A DNA stretch of 64,000 nt from Nymphaea colorata (lineage: Eukaryota > Streptophyta > Magnoliopsida > Nymphaeales > Nymphaeaceae). This document shows, one piece after another, positions 55,438 to 64,000 of the stretch. Numbering within the stretch: position 1 is the stretch's first letter; each line of letters opens with the position of its first letter. The stretch spans positions 10,292,802 through 10,356,801 of the forward strand of contig NC_045145.1 of NCBI RefSeq assembly GCF_008831285.2, read 5' to 3'. The position numbers and the translations under genes are program-made. A model generated the notes under the pieces. It made no database searches. It had not been told where the DNA came from and saw only the letters and a program-made list of their open reading frames with translations.

Positions 55438-57689
55438 AGGTATCATCGTCCCTTCTGTGCACGTGGCTGAAAAAGACAAGGAAAAAGCAAAGGGTTGTGA
55501 TACTACAAAAAAGAAAACTACAGAGTTTGCATTGAATGCAAATGAGGAAAATCTAGTAGAAACCGTACAGTCTGAAAAGGGAAGCTTTTTATACACTGGC
55601 ATAGATGATTGACCCTCAGGCACCGATAGACCAACGCCTTCATCTGTCACCCGAATTTGTTGATTCATAGCGTTGAGTGCTTGCACTTGAGATCTCGTGA
55701 CTCGACTAGTAGACGATGATACCACCACCTACTTGTTCCAAGTATCCCACTCGCTAGCATCTTAGTGACTAGCCCTTACCTTTTCTTCTTTCCTCGAGTT
55801 TGCTAAGAAGTGCCACCTGTCCCAGATGACATGAATCATACACGCGTCATCCAAGCGGGCAGCCTCTGGTCCAGTAGGGCGGGAGTTGCCTTGACAAGTA
55901 GCACCTGGGTAGTCACTTGTGCTAAGCATAATGCTTTTTTTGAGTGGTTTGGATTTCGAAAGCTATCAAGAAAACTTACAGCAGACCCTAGCAAAACACG
56001 ATTATGTGATTGCTCACATCAGAAAGGATCTTGTTGCTACAACCAGGAAGGTCAACTCCATCGCTCAAAAGTTCAACAAGTTCAGGGATGAGTTCAAGGG
56101 GATGTTCTGCTCAATTTTGTAGAACACACAAAATTTTCATGTGCTTCCTACTGTAAACTACAGTCTCACCATCTGTGCATCGAAAGTTGAAGGAGGCAGA
56201 CGATTGCAGGATTACTTGGCAAGAGGCGCTGCGGTTTTAGGGGGGATCTAGAATCGTGACTTAGGGTAGACCACATCTAAATGAATTCCTGCCAGAGCTC
56301 CATTGCCAGCTGACAAACCAAATCCACATCAAGGCTCCCTGTCAGAGTTCCTCTGCATTCCCTTGGAGGAGGTAGAGAATCAGCCACTGCGTCTTGCTCC
56401 CATCGTCAGGCGAAAATTATAGATGTGGATTCAACCGTCATTGGTCTGCCCACCGATGAGTAGACAAAGATGCCTTGTCTGGTGGAGGGAGCATCATCAG
56501 CATCGGGTCTTCCTATCACTTTGGGTGGGCAAGGAGAGGGATGGCAGACATCGTCATTCCCATTGCTCGCTGATGGTGGTGCAGGGAATGCCGCCAGTGC
56601 CCATGGAATCCATTTCGCTCCTTCTATAGCTGGTGGGTGAAATCTGGAGGCGCCACCATCTAATCGGCCTTTGCCTATGGCTTTGCCGCCCACCGAAGAA
56701 GGTGGACTGAGGAGCGGTCACCCACCACCGCTGTTCGCTCACCATCATCACGGGTTGGAGGCGGTAGGCACCTCACCATCCTTCGATGGCTTCACCTTTC
56801 TACCTCAGTTGGAAAGGGGAATCCCCGATCGAAGCTTCAAGACTCCTCTCGAAGGCCCAACGGCTTGCCTGTCTCTTATGGGACCGGTTTGAACTCAATC
56901 GGGGTTTGAGCTTGATTTCAGTCCGTATTGCCTGATTCACAGGTATAACGGTTTGAATCCATGTCCAAACTATATAAGTGTCCCCTTTCAACCCAGTTTG
57001 GGTCTGGGGGTGTCTCCTAACCGAGTCCAAGCCTATATTCCCAGTCTCGAACCTACACCAAGGCCTAACCTAAACCTTAATCAGACCCGAAACCCACCCC
57101 CATGGCTTTCTGACTGGGTCAAACCCAAGCCCATCCTCTTATGGATTCTGGATCGAGTTCAAACCCAGCCTACTTTCCACAAAACTCGACCTAGAATCCA
57201 ACCCAAACCACTCTCGGTCTGACGAATAGTTTAGGAGCAAAACCAATCACGCTTGAAACCTTATCCAAACCCCAAATCAAATCCTCCCCTAAATCCATAT
57301 CCAAATCCTCACATGAATCCTCATCACACCCTATACATGTTCCCACATCCATGCCCATATCAAAACCCTTGCCCTGTCTCTGGACTGAGCTACCCATATC
57401 CCCATCCAACTGCTCGTGTGACCAAGCACCAGATCCAGTTCAATTTTGTGTAGGTACTGTCATGGTGCCACCACCTCCTCAAACTCCCCAAAAAAGGTGT
57501 CAATGATTTGCCTGCCTGAGGCCACCTCTGGTTGAGCTGCACCAACACTATGTGCAAACCATGAACGACAGCGACTCAACCTATTGAGATGAGCAAGATG
57601 ATGATGAGTTTTGGTGTGTGCATCCAGCTGGACCAGTTGATCATCGACACAGGTGTACTATAGATCATTCGGATCGCCCCACCAAATAT
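55438..57689 (+). pseudogene. Gypsy-2 leader and N-terminal gag region
   Basis: A coiled-coil-like segment (55985-56120, LQQTLAKHDYVIAHIRKDLV and KVNSIAQKFNKF) resembles the helical start of plant gypsy gag proteins. A second frame, 56425-57222, is open except for three stops and is Pro-rich, with Asn/Pro/Lys-rich phrases such as LGVSPNRVQAYIPSLEPTPR. CCAACCC-type sequence covers 57000-57440. The function of the Pro-rich part is unknown; it may be an extended gag or an acquired segment. Confidence 0.5.
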
Positions 57690-58470
57690 GTGGTGAAGCT
57701 GGACCTTACAGAGTTTGTCAGGTGATTTGATGCATAGGAGTACTTTGACTAGGCGTATGCAGTCTAGTTCTTCTTTGATTACCATCAGGTGGAGGAGCAT
57801 AAGAGGGTACCACTAGCTCCGACTAGGTTTTGTGGACTTGCTCAAACTTGGTGGTTCGAGCTTCAGAGATCGTATGAGCGACGTGGTCAGGGCAAGATGC
57901 AGAGGCTAATGCAGGCCAAATTTGTACCTTTAGATCATGCTAAGAGGGCATACAAGGAGTACCTCAATCTACGTTGGAGCTCAAGATCTATAGCAAATTA
58001 TACGGTTTTCATTGATTGTCACTATGTGTCCAGATGGTTGAGTTTCATCGACTGTCACTATGTGTCTAGATTGTGGATACTGAGTCTCAACAGGTTACCA
58101 TGTACGTTTACCATGTACGTTTATGGTCTTCGTCCCTCTATTTCTAATGAATTTAGTTGTACCAGAGTAGATACTCTAGATCAGGCAATCAACTATGCAA
58201 TGCACATAGAAAGAACTTTGAAACATAAGCATAAAATCTGAGTGTCGAGAGGTGACACCTCGTACCACCCCAAGTCGAGTCTTCCAACCAGGGGAGCTAG
58301 CTCCTTGAAGTCTGTCGAGTCAAGACCTGTGCCACCTTTCCCAGATAAAGGCGAGCGATCGGGTCCAGCCTATAACACCTGGTCTAAAAATCGTAGCACA
58401 GACCAGCCCATCCGTTGTTTTAGGTGTCATGAGTTAGGCCACTGAGCTTCAAAATGCCCAAATTCACAAA
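57690..58470 (+). pseudogene. Gypsy-2 gag core and zinc knuckle
   Basis: KLDLTEFVR begins the retrotransposon gag domain at 57690 (stops follow). FCGLAQTWWFELQRSYERRG (57829) holds the WW motif, then MQAKFVPLDHAKRAYKEYLNL (57910). A stretch with the phrase CHYVSRW occurs twice (58016-58070), a small internal duplication. The zinc knuckle CFRCHELGH then a stop then ASKC is at 58417-58455. Gag would package the RNA. Confidence 0.82.
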
Positions 58471-58860
58471 AGAAAACTCATTTAGCAAAGACTATAGAAG
58501 AACTGCCAAAATCTGATGGGAAGGAAGTCTCGAGTGGCTTGTCTAAAGTGAGTTTTGATTAGGGTGATATCATACACTTTGATGGCGATGACATAAGCAA
58601 CCTTTTGTTGATTCGTCATGTTATGATCAAAAGACCATTCATGATGGGCGCAAGAATACTTACTTCTTTAGGTTTAAGGGCCAAAGAGTCGTCCTGCTAC
58701 CCAATAAGGAACCTACAACCCAGAGAGTTTGGCATTGAGTACAACTTCTAACTTTGTGGGACTATCTTGTAAAGAATTCTTACATTATTGTGAAGAAGAC
58801 AAATTTTGTTATGCTTCGGTTTTTAAACATATGTCCATGATCTCATCTAGCATTCCAAAG
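58471..58860 (+). pseudogene. Gypsy-2 gag-pol junction, protease not seen
   Basis: The frame at 58729-59028 leads into the pre-RT region. No D(S/T)GA protease site is visible between knuckle and reverse transcriptase, so the protease core seems deleted or too decayed to see. Confidence 0.5.
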
Positions 58861-60097
58861 GAGGTAGCACCATTCATTTTTAAGTTTCAGGATATTATGT
58901 CAGTTGATCTACCACATGGATTGCCACCAAACTGGGATGTTCAACATGCTATAGAGTTTGTCTTGGGAGCCAATTTACCCAACCTACTAGCTTATCGAAT
59001 GAACCATCTAAGTTGCAAAGGCAAGTGAATGAATTGTTGCAAAAGGGTCACGTTCAAGAGAGTGTTAGCCTGTGTGCAGTTCCAGCTTTATTGACTCTAA
59101 AGAAAGATTGCACAAAACGGATTTGCATGGATAATCAAGTTATTAATAAGATTACTATTAAGTACCGATTTCCCATTCCTAGATTAGATGACATGTTAGA
59201 TATGCTAGCAGGAGCTCAGGTGTTCTCAACGATTGATTTGAAAAGCATGTACCATCAGATAAGAATTCGAGAAGGGAATGAATGGAAAACTGTGTTTAAA
59301 ACGCGAGATGGACTCTATGAGTGGCTAGTCATGCCATTTGGACTATCTAATGCATCTAGCACCTTCGTAAGTGTCATGACACAAGTCCTTCGACTATACA
59401 TTGGAAAGTTTGTTGTAGTGTACTTCAATGACATTCTGGTTTTTAGTCTCATGGTTTTTTATCATCTTGGTCAAAGACAGTGCACAAGGAAAAAATGTTC
59501 GTCAATGCCAAAAAATGTAATTTTCTCACCTCGAACCTTGTCTTATTGGGGTTTATTATTTCATCAGGAGGAGTGCAGGCTGATCCATCTAAAGTGCAAG
59601 CTATCATGGGCTGGCCAACGTCGAAAATAGTAGGTGATGTCAAGAGTTTTCACGGTCTAGCCACTTTATATTGAAGATTCATATGAAATTTCAGCACCAT
59701 CATGGCTCCTATTACTAAGTGTCTAAAGGGTGAAACTTTTAAGTGGACCCTAGTAGCTGAGAATGCCTTTTCCACTATCAAGGATCACATGACTCATGCC
59801 CTAGTACTAGTGTTACCAGACTTTATTAGGGTATTTGAGGTAGAATGTGATGCTTCCAAGGTTGGGATTGGACCCATGCTTAGTCAGAACAAGAGGCCTG
59901 TCGCTTTCTTTAGTGAGAAGCTAAATGGGGCAAAATCTCAATATTCTACTTATGACTTGAAATTCTATTTTGTTGTGCGGGCTCTTCAATATGGGAGGCA
60001 CTATTTAATGTACAAAGAATTTGTTCTGTATACATATCATGAGGTACTTAAGTATCTCTACAGCCAAAAGAAAATTAGTGCTAGCCATGCCAAGTAG
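58861..60097 (+). pseudogene. Gypsy-2 reverse transcriptase and RNase H
   Basis: The pre-RT motif FQDIMSVDLPHGLPPNWDVQ (58887) is followed by NELLQKGHVQES, RFPIPRLDDMLDMLAGAQ (59167), STIDLKSMYHQIRIREG and YEWLVMPFGLSNASS (59318). The catalytic box reads YFND at 59421-59432 instead of YFDD. A frameshift near 59450 leads to FLTSNLVLLGFIISSGGVQA (59519). RNase H has VECDASKVGIGPML (59851), ARPVAFFSEKL-like KRPVAFFSEKLNG and YTYHEVLKYLYSQKKI. It is dead because of the catalytic change and frameshifts. Confidence 0.88.
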
Positions 60098-61300
60098 GTC
60101 AATTTCCTGCAAGAATACACCTTCTCCATTCCTCATCAATCAGGAAAAGCTTAATAGATTCGCAGTTGCTCCTAGTAGAAAGAACAACCTCCTGATGTCC
60201 ATGTCCATGGAGGTAGTTGGATTTGAATGCTGTAAAGACATGTATCATGCTGACCCGGATTTCAGCCACATTTGGGTCGAGTGTTCTACTGCATCTCAAC
60301 CACTAGACTCTAAATTTTCCATTCATAATGGCTACCTCTTCCACGAAATAAGTTGTGTCCCTCAATACTCATTACAATTACAACTTATCATAGAGCTCCA
60401 TGGTGACGGAATGTCGGGATATTTTGGCCAGGACAAGGCATATTCCTTGGTGGATGAACACTACTATTGCCTCAAGATGAGGAAGGATGTTGTTAAGTTT
60501 GTTCGATGTTGTCATACTTGCCAAAATGCAAAGGGGCATAGTAAGAATAATGGGTTGTATACTCCTCTACCGATTCCAAACCAGCCCTGGGAGCATGTTT
60601 CTATGGATTTTATTGTTAGACTTTCCAAAATGGTTCATAGAGTAGACTCAATCATGGTGGTTGTAGAAAAATTCTCAAAAATTGCCATTTTCATTCCTTA
60701 CAAGAGGACGACAGATGTGTCACGTGTTGCCTCTTATTATTTCAAAGATGTGGCATGGTTTCATGGACTTACTCGTTCAATCACATCAGATTGAGATATG
60801 AGGTTTCTGAATCATTTTTGGTACTCATTATGGCCTCTGTTGAATACTAAACTTCAGTTCAATAGTGCTTATTATCCTTAGACTGACAGCCAAACTGAGG
60901 TAGTCAATCAAATTCTAAGAAACCTACTTAGGTGTCTTGTATGAGAGAACACAAAAACCTGGGACTCAGTGCTACCAAAAGCTGAGTTTACATATAACAA
61001 CTTAGTCAATTGTTCCATTGGGAAGACTCCTTTTCAAGTAGTATATGGTCGGTCTTTGAACCATGTTGTTGATTTATCCCCAATACCTGGTACTTGAGAA
61101 CACGCATTGGCAGTACTTGATGATATTGAGTATTTGCGTGATGTCCATAGTCAAGTGAAACAAAAGCTCCAAGGGAGATATGAAACCTACAAGTCTCTTA
61201 TTGATCAGAGTCGATGAGATGTCAACTTTGAAGTGACCTAAGCGTTGTCCTGTTGGTACCTATAGTAGGTTAAGTCCTAGCAAACACGGCCCTTTCTGCA
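60098..61300 (+). pseudogene. Gypsy-2 integrase
   Basis: The zinc-binding region is LHGDGMSGYFGQDKAYSLV with CCHTCQNAK (60400-60535); one His is Tyr. The core has VSMDFIVRL (60598) and LTRSITSD (60770), then a TGA where Arg is usual. QTEVVNQILRN (60893) carries the Glu. FQVVYGRSLNHVVDL (61037) and the C-terminal part near 61270-61400 (SKHGPF, then NAYLL and a NVSDLFSY phrase) follow. Several stops are present. No chromodomain was recognised. Confidence 0.83.
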
Positions 61301-61436
61301 TCCATTGTCATCCAGGAACAAATGCTTATCTGCTTATGCTTCTTGAGGATTGGCAAATTTCATTGATCTTCAACGTTTCTGATCTATTTTCCTACTCTGG
61401 TGATAATGATTTGTCAAAGACGACTTCTCTCCAACT

Positions 61437-61445
61437 AGGGGAGAA
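61437..61445 (+). promoter_or_regulatory. Gypsy-2 polypurine tract
   Basis: AGGGGAGAA directly precedes the 3' LTR start TGATGCAG. Confidence 0.75.
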
Positions 61446-61934
61446 TGATGCAGAGCTGAACTAGACCAGTCACCTTCCCAGTTCCAATCCCCCACCTCAG
61501 GTCCCACCTTCACGCTTCAGTGCATATATGTGTCCTCAGCCATGGAACCCCTGCAGATTGAGGGCATAGTCGAGAAGAGGTTCCTCTTACTCAAGGCGCA
61601 CAAAGGGACCACTTCAATGCACATCTAGCCCTTTGTCAGCTTAGACTACTTGAATTGTGGTTTTTGGACTATATATAGTTTGAGATCCATTTTTTACTTA
61701 AGTTCAGTTTGTATTGTGTGGATCTATTTGGAGTCGGGATATGTGTTCAAGACTCGACCTGTTGCTTCCTTTCGTCTAGACAATGACTTATTTTGTAGAG
61801 AATCAATAAAGTTAAAAAAAAAAGTGAATGTTCTTTTAAATGTTTTGTCTTCTCCTTTACATTTGTTGTCGTATAGCATCTTTACTGTTACTTCAAATGT
61901 TTTGTTGTCATCCCTACAAACTGAGCTTGCATCA
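61446..61934 (+). repeat. Gypsy-2 3' LTR
   Basis: It starts TGATGCAGAGC after the purine tract and ends CTTGCATCA. A TATATATAG box at 61669 is a possible promoter element. The last 150 bases match the truncated 5' LTR. Confidence 0.82.
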
Positions 61935-64000
61935 CCTTTGCATTCTTGAGTTGATCGAACAAGTCCTCAATTTGAAGAAGCATATACTTATTCTTAATCG
62001 TGACTTGATTCCCTTCTTCTTAACAAACAACACGGGTGTTTTTCAAGGTGATATGGTAGGTCAAATGATGCCTTTATCTAAGAGCTCCTATAGTTGTTTC
62101 TTCAATTCTTCTAACTCTATCGGTTCCATATGATATGGTGCTTTAGAAATGGGAGTAGTTGTCCCTGGTAACAACTCTATTTTGAATTCAACTTCCCGTG
62201 TTGGAAGCAAACTCGTTAACTCTTTGGAAAACACATCAAGGTACTCACTCACAATGGTCACATCCCTAACTTCACTGGCTTAGTCTCATTGGTCAATCAA
62301 GAATGCAACACTCCTTTATTCTGACAATCGTTTAGCCTTTAATGCAGACGTTGTTATCTTATCAGTCTGACTGGCTTTTCAAGCTTGAAATTCCACTGGC
62401 TATCTCTCATGAGTCAACAATTGTATCTGCTTCTTTCTATAATGAATATTGACATAATGCGTATATAGCCCATCCATGTGCAAAATAACATCGAACCCAT
62501 CGAGACTTATGATCATTAACTGTGCAGGCAAATGATGTTGATGGATCTCTACGTCCATCTCATGTAGATATTGGCTACACGAATCTTGAGCTTGCATAGG
62601 GCTGACTACTTTTAAGACATATGACATCATCTTAGCCAACACTTCTAATGAAGTGATAAGTCGACTAGATATGAAAGAATGAGTCGCCCCTGCATCAAAT
62701 AACGCTCTACCAATGTGAGAACCAACAAGTAAACTGCCTTCAATGAGATCATGTGCATGAAGCTCCTCCAAGGTAGTTGCATAGATGCATTTGATAGTCT
62801 TTTGTGCACTTGAAGGACTAGTCTCAGGCTACTTCAACTCTTTTTCTCATATTTGAGGGCAATCTTTGATTAAATGTTTCAACTTTCCATAGTGTAAACA
62901 TGCTCTAGTCTCTCGATAACATGGCTTTCTAGGGTGCACAAGTGAGAAAGTGGGACATCTCGATAGAATCGTAGTCACTACCCCCTATGTAGTGTCACTG
63001 TGGGTACACCTATTCCACCAAAATGCTTTGTTGTCTTGCCTCCCTTAAGGCTTTGCCTTGCCCACAAAGTTGTGGTGCTTGCCCTGCCTTCACCCACTGT
63101 GTGAGTGCTAGCTTGTCTTCTTAAGGTAGTCCCTCTGCGTCCTTGCCCAATCCTCCTCCATGCGTCTAGCTATGGTGACTGTCTCGTTCAAATCGCGAGG
63201 CCTGCTAGATATCACTTGCTTCACAGCCCATCATGCAATCCATGCTCATACTTATTTGCTCTAGCCTCATTAGTGTGCAGAGATGTGAGAAATGCACTTC
63301 TAAGTGTTGATACTTAATGGCATACTCCTCTAAGCTCATATGATTTTGCTGCAACTCAAGGAACTCTTACATTTTTTTTGTTTCTTGCATGCACTGGAAA
63401 GTAGGTGTTGAAGAATGAATCTCTAAACTACATACATGAGATCGATTGTTGGCCTACAAACTGAATCTCACGGGTTGATTGCCACCACTGTTTGACATCA
63501 TCCTTCATCAGCACGAGCCATAGTTAACTTTATCTCCTTCCGATAACTTGAGAACTCGAAGATGTGCTATATCTCTTCAATCCACTCCTCTACAATGTTT
63601 GGGCTGCATCTCCAATAAAAACAGTGGTTGCATCAACATAAATTGCATAAATGATACTGAAGTCGCCTTCCACTTACGTGGTGTAGTGGTGTCTCTTGTA
63701 GGAGATGCATGACTCCTCTAGTTACTGACCATTGACTGTATTAGGGAGCACAATGTCTACGAAGTCATCAACAGTATAGCTAGCTTATCCACAGGTGGAG
63801 TTTGCATTTGTGGGGTTTGGGTACCCACATCTGTCTAGAAAAACTATATCGTCCAGTGGGGTATGCGCATATGAATGGGCCAAACTCGGCTCTCTCTGTG
63901 TCTCAGTAGCATGCCCACCTTTCTTACTCCTACATTGGTACTCCATCTATACAAGTAAAAATCCTCATTCTTATTACAAAGTTTGTGACAAGTTTTTCAA
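61935..64000 (-). pseudogene. Gypsy-3: Tekay-like gypsy fragment (reverse transcriptase start, protease, gag)
   Basis: This is similar to Gypsy-1 over 36880-37500 and 37570-37900 and lies in the same orientation. Reading down the minus strand: gag N-terminal region (63950-63300) with an EFLELQ.NHMSLEEYA-like stretch near 63350; a zinc knuckle ACLHYGKLKHLIKDCP near 62860-62910 with Cys to Tyr; a protease LFDAGATHSFIS (62660-62695), DAG in place of DTG/DSG; then the reverse transcriptase N-terminus near 61940-62130. Gypsy-2 cuts it off at 61935. It runs past the window end. Stops and frameshifts are frequent. Confidence 0.85.

Larger units (their letters stand above)
55263..61934 (+). mobile_element. 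Gypsy-2: Ty3/gypsy element inside Gypsy-3
   Basis: The order on the plus strand is truncated 5' LTR, primer site, gag, reverse transcriptase, RNase H, integrase, purine tract and a 3' LTR of about 490 bases ending GAGCTTGCATCA. The 5' LTR keeps only its last ~160 bases. At 61935 the sequence passes straight into the reverse transcriptase region of a minus-strand Gypsy-1 relative, showing that Gypsy-2 inserted there. The left half of the target is missing, so no target duplication can be checked. All frames are broken. Confidence 0.88.

Noticed and set aside
55420-55728. Minus-strand frame with SSSTSRVTRSQVQAL, gag-like at first sight
   Set aside because: It runs opposite to Gypsy-2 and overlaps the primer site and leader of that element. 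A shadow frame is more likely.
34294-61300. Endogenous pararetrovirus sequence as an explanation for the reverse transcriptases
   Set aside because: Each reverse transcriptase belongs to an element with integrase and, where the ends survive, LTRs and a purine tract. That is the retrotransposon order and no movement or coat protein is seen.

Overview
This window is plant nuclear DNA made almost entirely of transposable elements. The evidence is plant-type Ty1/copia and Ty3/gypsy retrotransposons (Athila, Tat and Tekay/Del-like lineages), initiator Met-tRNA primer sites close to TGGTATCAGAGC, a plant BED/DUF659-type hAT transposase, a plant LINE, and a satellite array of nucleosome-length monomers. 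I found no intact ordinary host gene, no tRNA or rRNA gene and no CRISPR array. The species cannot be named from this sequence; a repeat-rich angiosperm, probably pericentromeric heterochromatin, fits best.

Layout. 1-1190: LINE remnant on the minus strand. 1187-7989: gene-free repeats, including four tandem ~500-bp units (2479-4502), ATCCAAAA-type tracts and a repeat core that recurs inverted near 49.6-49.9 kb. 7990-21310: three-level nest. An old Athila-type gypsy element has a hAT transposon in its gag (8411-17473), and the hAT transposase is itself split by a nearly complete copia element, Copia-1 (8771-14125, minus). 21311-24718: the least repetitive part, with one exon-like fragment resembling a MORC GHKL-ATPase and possible unidentified exon remnants. 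24719-41935: plus-strand Copia-3, cut into three pieces by Copia-2 (26416-31362) and by the Tekay-like Gypsy-1 (31915-41205). Both insertions have 5-bp target duplications and each interrupts a Copia-3 domain. 41969-42084: inverted fragment of a Gypsy-1-type LTR. 42083-47676: about 33 tandem copies of a ~165-170-bp satellite monomer. 47677-51994: more tracts and the inverted repeat core. 51995-53400: Tat-type integrase remnant, followed by a ~50-bp minisatellite. 55263-61934: Gypsy-2 (plus), lying inside Gypsy-3 (61935 to the window end, minus), a relative of Gypsy-1.

How the parts relate. The nests give relative ages: Athila is older than hAT, which is older than Copia-1; Copia-3 is older than Copia-2 and Gypsy-1; Gypsy-3 is older than Gypsy-2. 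All polyproteins are broken. Copia-1 is the best preserved, with two very similar LTRs, an exact primer site, a good polypurine tract and an intact YVDD reverse transcriptase motif. In the other four reverse transcriptases with a visible catalytic site, Asp has become Asn. Many of the stop codons look like C:G to T:A changes, the decay expected of methylated repeats.

The most notable signals are the satellite array with two monomer lengths, the inverted repeat family with ATCCAAAA tracts, the 15-bp perfect hairpin in the Copia-1 leader, the palindromic 31-bp units in the Copia-2 LTRs, and the deletion with templated filler in one Gypsy-1 LTR.
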